This document shows, one piece after another, positions 12,411-22,991 of a DNA stretch of 64,000 bases. The position numbers and the translations under genes are program-made. Each line of letters starts with the position of its first letter. Position 1 is the first letter of the stretch. Source of the DNA: Epiperipatus broadwayi (lineage: Eukaryota > Onychophora > Udeonychophora > Euonychophora > Peripatidae); contig JAQFVV010000316.1 in the NCBI GenBank assembly GCA_028023455.1, positions 1 through 64,000 of the forward strand, written 5' to 3'. Under the pieces are notes generated by a model, which saw only the letters and a list, made by a program, of their open reading frames with translations, was not told the DNA's origin and did not search any database.

Positions 12411-12483
12411 TTTAAAACCGGCATAAATGTGTCTATGGAGACATAAAGGTGAAACAGATAGAAGGACAGTAATATCTGTTTCA

Positions 12484-13290
12484 ATATTTATTAGCAATTT
12501 ATATGCAATCTTTTACTGATAGGTGAATGCAAACAAATTAATATGAATAGTGCATGTCTGAATGTTTTGGTTTCCTTTCACATTATTTATAAATTGTAAA
12601 TTTTAGATGTGTTAGTTTTAAAATAAGTTTGTTCAAATTATTTTACATAAAATTTATAGTAAAAGTAAATGTTAAAATATTTACCAGTTAATATTAATAT
12701 CCGGTGTTTTTTTTAAAAAAATAAAAATCTTTCCCAGTTTCTCCATGACGCAAGACTAGATAGAAATCATACATATAGAAATAAATAACTATTAGATTAT
12801 ATATTACTTTGTTTTCAAGTATTTATTTATTAATAACAGTGATAAAATGGAAAACAAAAAAAAAAATCACTAATTGAATTTAATCTATTTACACAAATGC
12901 ACATAAGGATACATATAAATTGTAAATAATACAGCCTTTTTTTTTTTTACAAACTAATAATCCATCCATGCTTTTTTTCCTACAATAAAGAATTTTTTAA
13001 AATGCCCTTTTCACCAAAAATTTATAAAGAAAGAAGAATAAATTTTATAAAATGTTGTGTATCAGATGCATACATAAGCCATACTATTTTAATGCTACCT
13101 CAAAGATAATCTCATTGACTTTTGACTTGATGATATTTATGATTAAATAAAACATGTTTTAATACATCACAGTAATAAAAGTTTATATTTGTTCTTACAT
13201 AAATCAAAATGTTGTGAAACTGCCTGTATTTTATGCTATGTTATTATTCTTCACATTAAAAAAATTTTGAATGTGAATGTTTAATTAGTA
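12484..13290. other. AT-rich spacer, no gene seen
   Basis: Single-copy-looking AT-rich sequence immediately outside the LTR array, with A/T homopolymers and no ORF that looks coding. Confidence 0.6.
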
Positions 13291-13420
13291 TTTTTCTGAA
13301 GGTTTGTGATGATGGTATTCTAGTTGTATTTTTATATTGGACTATTTCCATCTTCTACTATATGTATTTAATGACTTTAGAAAAATTTAACTTTATTTAA
13401 ATATTCCAAATATGCATAAC
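13291..13420 (+). repeat. Single-arm copy of the 15.0-15.3 kb foldback family
   Basis: The sequence TTTTCTGAAGGTTTGTGATG continues through TTTTTATATTGGACTATTTC and a diverged AAATATTCCAAATATGCAT. It matches the left arm of the hairpin element at 14990-15318. No mirror arm follows, so this is either a solo arm or a half-element. Confidence 0.75.
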
Positions 13421-13995
13421 ATTTCGAAAAGTATTATTCTCCCCTCTTCTTCAGGTGTTGCTGGCCTGACTAAGCGTGGGATTTGAACCTGGACCCTTAG
13501 ATTCCTGAGTATTGAATTTTAAAGGGCCATGCAGCCAAAGGCAACAGTCTAGAAATTTCACATACTTATCTATGAGGTTCCTCCTGATTTCTCCATCATG
13601 TTATTAAAATAATATTACAGTAAAGTAACTCTGTTTACTACTACAAGCATTCATGAATTTAAAAAAAGGTACAAAAATGCACTTTTTGTAACTACAAGCT
13701 CATTAAAAGTAATGTCACATGATCTATGACTTGTTTTTTAATTATTATTAATTATTTAAAAAAGGTTTTCACTTAATATGAATTTGTTTAAGAGTTGAAA
13801 CCCACTTCTTATTCTGCCATTATTATAAGATGTTATAACATTCTTTTCTGTAAAAGATACATTCATTACATTCTATTTTTCCAATTTTTAGGCTCTGCTT
13901 AATAAAATTACACAAAATATTGACTATAAAAACAGTCTGAACATAAAGACATTAAATTTGATCAAAAGATCTCATTATTTTTCTTTCTTTCTAAG
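13421..13995. other. Spacer with a possible tRNA-like B-box remnant
   Basis: Around 13479-13500 the sequence GTGGGATTTGAACCTGGAC resembles a reversed B box (GGTTCAAATCCC), so a degraded tRNA-derived repeat may lie here. Nothing else is recognisable. Confidence 0.3.
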
Positions 13996-14095
13996 TAATG
14001 ATAAGAGTAGCACTACTGTATGGAGAGAGTTTTGCCTATTTTAACAACAGTTATGAGCAAGCGTGGAAGATAGTGATCATGTGATATATTTTATA
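13996..14095 (-). repeat. Fragment of dispersed repeat family D
   Basis: The reverse complement of this stretch reads GGCAAAACTCTCTCCATACAGTAGTGC. It matches the start of the copies at 52711, 53148 and 53705. The same fragment recurs, diverged, at 46925-46985. Confidence 0.55.
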
Positions 14096-14556
14096 AATAT
14101 AAAGTAATGAATTCAAATAAAGCAAAATACAGAATATAGGACTAATCTAAAAAGCTATTTAATTAGAAATCAATCTGACTTTTATTAAAACTGTTTTTTT
14201 AATATGCAGTGGAATCATGAACCACACTACAATCTGTTCTAAGCCCTCCTTGTGTACAAGTGTACACAGCATATAATAGATCATGTTTGTTGATAAATTT
14301 TGATTCAAATATTATACATATTGTTTACTGAATTGCAAGTATGCAGTACTTTTCAACATGCATATATTTAAGCAATACATTGAGTGCAATTTGAAGATTA
14401 TAATTATGGTTTGAATGTTATAATTGACTATTTATAAGTCTGCATTCAGAACAAGTTATATTTATCTGTTTAAGGTTTATTCAAACTTCTTTTTATCAAT
14501 AAATTCAGTCTAAATAGTTTCAATCTTTAGTATCTATATAAATATATTGGACCATA

Positions 14557-14581
14557 AATAAAGGTGGATTCCACCTTTATT
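14557..14581. repeat. 25-bp palindrome
   Basis: AATAAAGGTGGA, one central T, then its exact reverse complement. It could form a 12-bp hairpin stem. It lies just before the GTTGCCTTGACAACAG repeat. Confidence 0.9.
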
Positions 14582-14587
14582 GTTAAA

Positions 14588-14672
14588 AGGAGGTTGCCTT
14601 GACAACAGATTGAGATTATTATTGGGGTTGTCTAAGTATTGATTGATTTTAATGATTTCTTATAACCCATTT
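14588..14672 (+). repeat. Dispersed repeat family I (also at 54467-54555)
   Basis: It shares AGGTTGCCTTGACAACAG and TTGTCTAAGT(A/G)TTGA with 54467-54555 in the same orientation. No coding potential is seen. Confidence 0.6.
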
Positions 14673-14989
14673 AGACTTGAACATTATTCCACTTATATAT
14701 TCAAATTACATTCATCTCATATATATAATATGTATATAGAAATTAGGATTATAATATAAACAAACTTTTTTACAATAATAATAATATAGTTATTAATAAT
14801 AAATTGAGAAGGCACATTTATTCACTCACTTATTCTATGAAAAAACCAAGAATAAAAAAGAAAAACAAAGTATGTTTATTCTTTACATAAAATAAATAAT
14901 GAAATGTTTCACTTTCATTGAAATTAAATATGTTCTGATCATATTCTTTCTCCCCCCCCATAAAATTATAGAAACATAATAGACTAGCT

Positions 14990-15318
14990 GTTTCTCTGAA
15001 GGTTTGTGATGATGGTGTTCTAGCTGTATTTTTATATTGGACTATTTCCATCATCTAATATGTGTGTCGAATGTCTTTAGAAAGTTTAATTTTAGTTAAA
15101 TATTCCAAATGCATTCAACTGTTAATAATATCACAGCAAACAGGTTAGTATATGCTCTAACTTTGATATTACTAACAGTTGGTGCATATACTAACCTGTT
15201 TGCTGTGATATTATTAACAGTTGAATGCATTTGGAATATTTAACTAAAATTAAACTTTTCTAAAGACATTCAACACACATATTAGATGATGGAAATAGTC
15301 CAATATAAAAATACAGCT
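14990..15318. mobile_element. Foldback (hairpin) element with 14-bp target-site duplication
   Basis: Arms 15021-15155 and 15184-15319 are near-perfect inverted repeats of about 135 bp separated by only 28 bp. The whole is flanked by the direct repeat ATAATAGACTAGCT at 14976-14989 and 15319-15332. A target duplication this long suggests LINE-type insertion rather than a cut-and-paste transposase, which usually gives 2-10 bp. A related single arm lies at 13291-13420. The transcript would form an almost continuous double-stranded hairpin. Confidence 0.8.
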
Positions 15319-15332
15319 ATAATAGACTAGCT

Positions 15333-15795
15333 CTTTATTAAGAAATTATCTCCTAATTGTTTTAATGTTTTTAAATCAGTATTAACTTTAAGTATGTTCT
15401 AAAATTTTAAGAATTATTCTTAAAAATATATTTTATTACATGGAATACTGCATATCATATTTAGAAAGGGTAATAAAAGGAAAATAAAATATATGTGCTT
15501 TCAACATAAAATAAAATTTTATTAATGAGCATTATTGTTTACAAAAGTCTGAGATGGAAATAGCTACTGGTAATTTAAAATTTATGTGCAAATTTTATTT
15601 TTATAAATAACAAAAAAATCACTACTTTACTATTGTATAATGTATTAAATTTGTGAATTTTAATGTTTCAGTTTACATTCGTTTTGATAATTTATACTTT
15701 GGTACAGCATAATTTATGATTTCACTGCATTAAAAATTCTAAAAAAAAAAAAAAAAAATTATTTAAAACTAAAATCAATTCTGTATGAAGATATA
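15333..15795. other. AT-rich spacer, no gene seen
   Basis: Only A/T homopolymers (including a long A-run near 15742-15758) and no recognisable repeat. Confidence 0.6.
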
Positions 15796-17353
15796 TAAAT
15801 CATCATCATCATCATTATCAATCCACTGCAGGATGAAGGTCTCTCCAAGTTTAATCCATCTTCTCCGATCTTTAGCTTCTCTTCTCCACATCACCCCTGC
15901 ACACTTTCTTATTTCATCCATCCATCTCACATGTAGTCTCTTTCTGGGTCTTTTACAATCTCTTGGAATCCAGTTTAAAATTTCAATTGTCCATCTATTA
16001 TCATCTCTTCTAACAATATGTCCAGCCCAACTCCACTTCAATCTTTTAATTTTTTCAATGAGGTCAGTAACACCTGTTTGTTCTCTTACCCATACATTGC
16101 GTTTACGATCTCTTCTTGTTACTCCCAACATACATCTCTCCATACTTCTTTGAGTGGTCTGAAGTCTCTGAATTGCTCTTCTATTAAGTGTCCAAGACTC
16201 AGATCCATAAGTAAGAACTGGTAAAACACATTTGTTAAAAACCTTCCTTTTCAAACACAAAGGCATATTTCCTTTTAGTATCAAGTTATTTCTACCAAAA
16301 GCACTCCAACCAAGTTTAATTCTATGATTAATTTCCTCCATTATGTTTCCATCTGTATTAATAATCTGACCAAGGTATTTGTAACTGTTAACTTCTTCTA
16401 ATTCATTATAATCAATCTTTATTTTCATATTTTGAGCAAATCGATTAAACATTACTTTAGTCTTTTTAACATTTATCTTTAATCCTACTTTCATCTGATA
16501 ATTCCTGCAACATTTCCTGCAGATATGAAGCATTATTTGCAAAAACAACTACATCATCTGCGAAATCTAAATGACTTAAATAATCACCATTTACTTTCAC
16601 TCCTTTAGTTTCCCATTTTAATCCACAAAATACTTCATGCAGCACTGCTGTAAAAAGTTTTGGAGATATGGAGTCACCTTATCTTATACCTTTCTCAATG
16701 TTGACTTTCCCAGTGTCATTATGTAATCTAATTGTTGCTGTTGCATTTTTATAAATATTCTTTAAAATATGACAATATCCTGGATCTCTACCTTGATGAT
16801 CTAATGCTTTAATCACTGAAGAAATGTTTATAGAATCAAATGCCTTTTCATAATCTACAAATCCTAAGCATAATGGCAACTCATATTCATTTGTCCTTTC
16901 TATAACTTCTCTCAATACCTGGATATGATCTACTGTACTAAAACCACTTTTAAATCCAGCTTGTTCTCTTGGTTGGTGGAAATCCAATGTTCTCTGTAGA
17001 CGAGTAGTAATTATCTTGGTAAAATTTTTATATAAAACTGTCAAAAGGCTGATAGATCTGTAATTTCTAATATCTTCTTTATCACCTTTTTTAAATATTA
17101 ATATTATTACTGCATTCTTCCAATCATCCGGTACATCTTTATCATTTAGACATTTGGTATATAACTTTGCTAAAATTTTTTCTATTTCTTCACCTGCTTC
17201 TTTTAATATATCAATTATAATTCCATCATTACCTGGAGCCTTTCCTTTCTTCATACATTTAATTGCATGTCTCACTTCTTCATTTAAAATTCTGGGCAAT
17301 TTGGAAGATGTAATAGATATAGGAGGTACTTGTTCTTTATTACTATATACACA
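15796..17353 (-). mobile_element. 5'-truncated RTE-type LINE copy, reverse-transcriptase half, inactivated
   Basis: The minus strand is very close to the full-length element at 56092-59090, from about the codons before KEQVPPISITSS to the 3' end. The 3' tail is (ATG)n, seen as ATCATCATC at the left. The endonuclease half is missing. The RT frame (17362-16679) carries KAPGNDGI and VDYEKAFDS, then hits a stop where the intact copy has RQGDS (CAA to TAA). A further frame change near 16500-16550 leads to the C-terminal frame (16548-15775). The FADD motif lies in the disrupted section near 16570. This is a dead copy, but it keeps the conserved G of KAPG and the W of SWTL that differ in the intact copy. 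Confidence 0.93.
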
Positions 17354-17439
17354 TTGTTTCAAAATATTTCTAATTACAAGATCTCAACATTAATTCATTG
17401 TATTTCGGAAGATTTCTCAAATGTTAGTGTTTACTAGAA

Positions 17440-17650
17440 ATCATGGACTTAATTAGTGAAGAGTTCAACAGCTTCACACTATCAAAGTGCTTTAGATTCA
17501 CCTATATAATTAGAAAGTAGGTTGAAGATAAGATCGCTCTTATCTCTATAATGTTGTAATCTTGTGTTGAAGATTTGCAGAGGTCCCTCTAGGGGCAAAT
17601 TTAATCCTCAAGGCGCATAGTATTAAGGTTATACAGCTTTAAATATATAT
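17440..17650 (-). repeat. Dispersed repeat family E copy
   Basis: The reverse complement carries GACCTCTGCAAATCTTC, an AGATAAGAG...CTTATCTT mini-hairpin, CCTACTTTCTAATTATATAGG and AATCTAAAGCA. The same order is seen at 59998-60160 (plus strand) and, in part, at 20510-20604. The element carries an internal hairpin of about 8 bp. Confidence 0.75.
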
Positions 17651-18343
17651 GTATCTACATTAGATAGTAAAATATATTTTACAAGAGTATGTAGACAATT
17701 ATCAACTATTTTGGTAATAAATCTTTGGTACAAAACAGTATTTGTTACTTTGCTGAGCCAGGTTTTCGATACATCTGCTAGCACTTAAGATCACTGTAAT
17801 TCAATCAACATTTAATAGAAATTGCTCTTTTAAGTAAATTTTGAAATAAGATCATAACTGTCTTTATTTCGCATAAGGAGTGTTTGATATTTCAAAATAA
17901 ATTCAAATATAAACAAAATAGTAATCATGCAATGATATATCCACACGTTTAAAAATGATACATATATCACATGGATTTATTTATATAAAAGTCTTGATCC
18001 TGTTATCAACAGATGCTTAGATTTCTATCATACCTTATGAGGCTAGGTTGTAGCTAAAACGTATGTGATATAAGAGATCAGTCTGCTTATTCAGTGATTA
18101 ATAATTGATCTCCATCTTTAAGTTATGGCTATATATAAGATAAAGTCATGTAATGGAGTCAGATGGCATTTCATTGATTACTAATTAAGTAGCTTATTAC
18201 TATGGAGTTCATAAGAAGTTTAAAAACTGAAAGTGACAGGGCTATTATTGCAAAATATTAAAAATAATCTACATACACTGCCAAAATTCACTCTACATTC
18301 ATTACAAATATTCTCAGTGCGGTTATCCATATTCCTCATTTTC
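17651..18343. other. Spacer, no gene seen
   Basis: No ORF, no clear repeat. There is some AT-rich similarity to the hairpin families (TTATTCAGTGATTAATAATTG near 18090), too weak to call. Confidence 0.5.
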
Positions 18344-18664
18344 AATTATTAACAATCCACTGTAGGATAAATATGTCTCCAAGTTCAATCTATCTTCTTT
18401 GATCTCTAGCCTTTCTTTTCCCCGTTATCACTGCACACTTTATTTCATCCATTCAGCTCACATGTGGCCTCTTTCTAGATCTTTTACAATCTCTGGAATC
18501 CAGTTTAAGACTTCAGCTATCCATCTATTATGATCTCTTCATACAATATGTCTAGCCCAATCCACTTCAGTCTCTTAATCCTTTCAACAATATTACTAAC
18601 ATCTGTTTGCTCTCTTACCCATGTATTCGTTTTCAATATCTTCTTGTTACTCTTAACACGCATA
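18344..18664 (-). mobile_element. Degraded 3' fragment of the RTE LINE
   Basis: The minus strand keeps the C-terminal LINE region (NTWVREQTDVSN.VERIKRLKW) and the 3' UTR equivalent. It is clearly more diverged than the copy at 15796 and has several indels, so it is an older insertion. The microsatellite tail is lost. Confidence 0.85.
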
Positions 18665-20384
18665 CACATATCTATTGTATGTTTTTTTGTTGATACACAA
18701 GCATACATATATATCTATCATTAATTAAAAGAAATGTAGCCCAAATCTTCAAATAATGCTTTCACATATAAATAATCAACACTTTTTCTTTAAAGTGATG
18801 AATAAAATAAAAATACACATTCAGTATCTTAATACAGTATTTGAATAAAAGTATATATTCAGTATCTATGTAAAAGTAGCTTCTATTGGCTACAAATAAT
18901 TCTGCTAAAAATATATATATATGGAATAATTTTCATATGCATATGTCCGTCAAAACTTTTAATGTGTATAACTGTACTGGCTTGATTAGTAAAGAATTGT
19001 TTTTTAAAAAAAATAATCGAAAGGCTTTATTGGTCGGGAGTTGATAAAAAGTTCGAGCCGCCGGAAGTGCCAAAACTAGAATGGATCTGAGGACCATACG
19101 CTCCAGTTTGACATTCTATCAATTATCCAAATTTCTTTTACATTACGTATGTGTGTGTGTATGATTATGTATACCCCCACAAATACATACAATTGCAGAA
19201 ACCTTTTTTAAAAAGAAAAACAGCTTATTTTCAATTTAGCTATAATATCCTGTTATTAGTTGATAAAATCAAAATTATAGAAATAATTTTGCTGAATGTA
19301 AATAACATGATTTTAGAATTATTTTGAAATCATTAAACAAAAATAATTTAATAATTAGCTATAATAAGTTTAATTTTATTTAGTCAAACCTTTTCGAAAT
19401 GGATTTTCTTTCCTTATTTAAAAACCAAGTGGAAAAAAAAATTTCATTAAAAGAAAATTTACTATGATTCTATTGAAAAGATAATCATTCATTACTTTCG
19501 TATTATTATATCCTCCAGGTGACAAAGACTTTCACATTTATATTTTAAAATATAGACAAATAATTTGGTGTACCAAAAAAATCATGTTTTCTAAGGTGGG
19601 TGTGTAGGTGTGTCTATTGGAAAGAATAACTAGATTTCAGTAAAAAGTATTTGGTTGATAATTTTTACAACAACAGAATTTAATTTATTATCATCACGTA
19701 GGTGTGTTTAATTCTAAATTAAACTGGTGCCCTTTTCATATCCTTGAGGAGAAAACTCTTAATTTCACAAGTCATTTCATTTTGTTTGTTTATTCTTTGA
19801 ATAAACATTAGCAAAAGATAAAATCCTTTTCAATTCTTTTTCTGCTCTATCAACTAGATACCTTTTCGAAGCTGCAGGCATATACAAATGCCTAGTTCTT
19901 CAGGATTAGACATTTGATTAAAATATTTTTTACTATAAAATAATAAATTACAAATTTTTTTTTTACAAATATCCATTTGGTGGCAAAGAATGTGCAGTAT
20001 ATTATTTTCAACAAAATGATTTAAAACAATAATTTGACAGATGAACTAAAAGAATTTATATTTACAGTATATTAAGCGTGGGGTGGGGAGAGAAACGTAT
20101 CTATTTATATTATATGGTATAATAAAATTCGCAATGTTATAGCAAGAAGTCTAACAATCAATATCACTTGTCTGACCAAACTGAAATGTCCATTAATTTC
20201 CACTATATACACATAAATTTCTCTATAAAAACTGTAATAATTACTTACAAAGTAATAAATTTTATGCAGTTTTTGGCAGAATATCATTATTGTTATATAT
20301 TTCAATATTTTATATGATTGACCTCGAAAAATACCTTTTATCGGTGAAAACCTTCACATCAACGTTTAAGCATATATATAATAT
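18665..20384. other. AT-rich spacer, no gene seen
   Basis: It holds short TA and TG runs (for example GTGTGTGTGT near 19150) and A-runs. A stretch at 19020-19125 is richer in GC and repeat-like (GAGCCGCCGGAAGTGCC) but has no match in the window strong enough to name. Confidence 0.5.
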
Positions 20385-20610
20385 TCAAATTTATTTACTA
20401 AATGCCGAAATCATAAGTAATTAAAGAGAAAGGATATCCACCTTTAACACATGCGCTGTATTGATCTTATTTGCTCAGTGATGTCATATTGATTACTGAG
20501 AATACTGTCAAACTCAAACATAAGATAGAGATTTTTTTAAAGATAAGAGTGGCCTTCTTATCTTTAAACCACATTCTAATATATAGATTAATCTAAAGCA
20601 TTTTTTTTTT
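20385..20610 (+). repeat. Hairpin/E-family arm interrupted by a LINE insertion
   Basis: The sequence AATCATAAGTAATTAAAGAG through TGTATTGATCTTAT, CTCAGTGATGTCAT and AAAGATAAGAGTGG matches one arm of the palindromic element at 20950-21222. It then continues as family E (CTAAAGCATTT). The repeat is split at 20604 by the short LINE copy and may resume after 20805. Confidence 0.65.
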
Positions 20611-20794
20611 AAAACTGGATTCCAAGAGATTGTAAAAGACCCAGAAAGAGACCACATGTGAGATGGATGGATAAAATAAGAAAATGTGCAGGGGTGTTGT
20701 GGAGAAGAGAAGCTAAAGATCGGAGAAGATGGATTAAACTTGGAGAGACCTTCATCCTGCAGTGGATTGATAATGGTTGATGATGATGATGATG
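20611..20794 (+). mobile_element. Very short 5'-truncated RTE LINE copy with 10-bp target duplication
   Basis: The segment from AAACTGGATTCCAAGAGATTG to (TGA)n matches the last roughly 185 bases of the 56092-59090 element almost exactly. It is flanked by AAAGCATTTT at 20595-20604 and 20795-20804, a clear target-site duplication. Low divergence implies recent RTE activity. Confidence 0.95.
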
Positions 20795-20949
20795 AAAGCA
20801 TTTTAGTTTGGTAGCATGAAGATGTTTCTCTATTTCGCTTTTACTTTCATTATTTTCTTTCACTTATTAACATTTGTGAATTTTTTTCAATTTGCAACAC
20901 GTTAATTATACAAATTCTTAGAAACTATGTAATATTTAAATTGATTTAC

Positions 20950-21222
20950 TAACCACAGGAATCATATGTAATAAAAGAGAAAGGATTTTCAACTTTAATA
21001 TATGTACTGTATTGACAGCATAATATAGCTCAGCGATGTCATGTTGAGTAATGAGGATACTCTCAATGTAGGTTTAAAGATAAAATGGCCATTTTATCTT
21101 TAAAAAATCTCTATTTTTGTGTTTGAGTTTGAAAGTATCACCATTACTCAACTTGACATCGTTGAGCTATTATAAGATCAATACAGTGAATATATTAAAG
21201 GCGGAAATCTTTTCTCTTTAAT
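20950..21222. mobile_element. Palindromic foldback element, about 273 bp
   Basis: Two arms of about 120-135 bp are imperfect inverted copies: AAAGAGAAAGGATTTTC at left and its mirror near 21200-21222, with CTGTATTGA, GCTCAGCGATGTCAT and GAGTAATG mirrored. The centre is a perfect 32-bp palindrome. A solo arm lies 500 bp upstream at 20385. No transposase is encoded and no target duplication was found. Confidence 0.75.
21073..21104. repeat. Perfect 32-bp palindrome
   Basis: TTTAAAGATAAAATGG followed immediately by its exact reverse complement. It forms the zero-loop centre of the foldback element at 20950-21222. Confidence 0.95.
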
Positions 21223-21228
21223 TGTACT

Positions 21229-21325
21229 GTAACACTGATTTATTGAGCAAATAAAAAACTTTCAATCCTAAGCAAATCAATGCTTTGGATTGAGATTATT
21301 TATTTACTTAATAAATCAGTGTTAG
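21229..21325. repeat. Inverted repeat with about 26-bp arms
   Basis: The left arm contains AACACTGATTTATTGAG and the right arm CTTAATAAATCAGTGTTA. They are separated by about 45 bases that themselves contain mirrored CAATCC/GGATTG. It abuts the foldback element and may be an extension of it. Confidence 0.7.
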
Positions 21326-21339
21326 ACTATTAATCTCGA

Positions 21340-21777
21340 TTTATTACATAATATTAATTGCTGGGAATGTTTAGATTTACATTAATATATATTGTAAGCG
21401 ATATAAAAATTGGAGTCATTCTGCTTATGATGATTATATTTTATGTTGAACAGTCAAATATGTAATGTTATAAAATATGAAGCTAAGTTTACATCATTAT
21501 ATATAATCAGGCAGGGATGCTTCAAATATGAAACAGAACAAAAATTGAAGTGTTATTGATGATGATAGTCTATCCAGAAGTTGTATAGGGAGGTCAAATA
21601 TGCAATGAAAACAAATGTTCATATTGATATTATTAAAATGTAATTGTAAAGAATCAATATCATATTAATGGTGATTATAATGATAACATAAACTTCTTTT
21701 GTACAACAATTCTAAAGTATGTGCTACTTTTAGCAATAGCAAAAGTATTATAACCCCATAAGCATTCCTAGAGAAAT
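21340..21777. other. Spacer, no gene seen
   Basis: AT-rich, no ORF and no recognisable repeat. Confidence 0.5.
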
Positions 21778-21965
21778 AATTAGAGGGATTTGAACCCAGA
21801 CTTTCAAGCTCCCTTTGATCATGCACTCCATCTTATACTATTGATAAACATGATCATATACATGCAAAGAAATAAATAATCTCCAATATACTTATTTCAT
21901 GCTGAACCAGTACTCATCAGTTGGTCTGGATTATCATTTCCCACACACATATATAATAAGTACTT
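21778..21965 (-). repeat. Dispersed repeat family A, partial
   Basis: It contains GGATTTGAACCCAGACTTTC, AATAATCTCCAATATAC and ATTTCATGCTGAACCAG followed by CATCAGTTGGTCTGGATTA. This is the same order as the copies at 36645, 42780 and 54851. It is diverged and shortened. Confidence 0.7.
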
Positions 21966-22984
21966 GGTTTATATTGTACCAGTCAGTTTTGTCTGTTCAT
22001 ATAACAAGATCTAGCATCTCGGCAAAAGTATCTCGAGTCCAATCATGTACAAGATACATAAGTCAGGAACACTTATGAACTCTGCCCTATTTGCCTATTT
22101 TCCAGATCTACCAACTTATGAGCAACAATCCTGATGATACCGATCTAATTTATCTCTCTCCGCTGGCATCGCAAAGTGGAGACCCAAAGAGACTAATTTA
22201 AAATCATATAATGGAAATTTTATAGTATAAAATATAAGTTTGACATATTTAAAGGGCATGACCTTTCACATTAATTATATATCTAGGATTAGCGGGAGAT
22301 CATCTAGTCAGAGCAAGTATAATTTAATAACTAAAATATTAATATTTTATATAAAGAAACAATGATTCTGTAAGTTATGATATATATAAGATTTATTACT
22401 TTAAATAAAAAAAGTGTAAATACTTGGTTTATATTATTCCATTGATCGTCATTGGCCTCTTGATGTACATATAATTTGATTGATATTTACATGGTAACAA
22501 CAGATAAATCACATGAAATTCGTTTATAACTTAGCAAATGACAAATTTGATTTATTACTTTATTTTATTGTGGCTCATTCATATACCAATAATTAATAAA
22601 TAAACTGATGAATATAGTTGATTTAGCGCTGAGTAAATATCTTTGTGAGATACTGATCTACTTCCAAAGAACAAAATATAGCACTTGATCGAATATTTAA
22701 AATGATTAATTTTATTACAAAAATACACTTTACCGGAATAAGTAAACTACTCTCAGTTTATATTGAGTGATAAATGTGTGTGGAATAATTTGTTAATATA
22801 TATATATATAATTGCATCACAAAAAGATCGCGCATATGAAAATATTTATAAAGATAATAAAGAAATCTGCTTAGTAGAATCATAACATTATGGTTTATGG
22901 ACATTCATAGGTTTGATTTATGGTGAGAACTTTAAGAGAACGGTGTATGCATGGTGGCATAATTAGGTGATAAAATCTCAGATC
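21966..22984. other. AT-rich spacer, no gene seen
   Basis: It contains an (AT)n run near 22797-22811. No gene or named repeat was recognised. Confidence 0.5.
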
Positions 22985-22991
22985 CAGAAAG

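Larger units (their letters stand above)
1..12483 (-). mobile_element. Tandem LTR-retroelement-like array with about 4-kb LTRs (LARD-like), truncated by the window edge
   Basis: Positions 1-5109 and about 7394-12483 are near-identical direct repeats. Between them lies 5110-7393, present only once in the window. Read on the minus strand the order is LTR (12483-8472), internal (8471-5110), LTR (5109-1084), internal (1083 to the window edge). Three things support an LTR element rather than a plain duplication. Homology stops exactly at a 5' TG on the minus strand (12483 and 5109). A GGGGAAA purine tract sits immediately upstream of that TG in the inner copy. The other LTR end is CA followed one base later by a primer-binding-site-like sequence. 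The internal part encodes no RT, RNase H or integrase, so the element would be non-autonomous. The copies differ mainly by homopolymer length, a few substitutions and one roughly 19-bp indel near 2226. A plain 7.4-kb segmental tandem duplication remains the alternative. Confidence 0.62.
8472..12483 (-). repeat. Putative 5' LTR (copy a), 4012 bp
   Basis: On the minus strand the segment begins TGAAACAG at 12483 and ends TCTTGCTCA at 8472, giving TG...CA termini. Homology with copy b at 1084-5109 ends at this TG, and beyond it (12484 onward) the sequence is unrelated. The segment holds a two-copy 246-bp tandem repeat (11559-12055), short TA microsatellites and A-runs, and several degenerate roughly 25-bp units containing TTCAGGGCCT near 8760-9090. 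No convincing ORF lies inside it. About 4 kb is extremely long for an LTR; most gypsy-class LTRs are a few hundred bases to 2 kb. Confidence 0.55.

Noticed and set aside
15796-17353. Host gene resembling a craniofacial-development-type endonuclease
   Set aside because: Such names come from automatic annotation of RTE LINE ORFs; the sequence matches the LINE at 56092-59090 and is 5' truncated with a (TGA)n tail.
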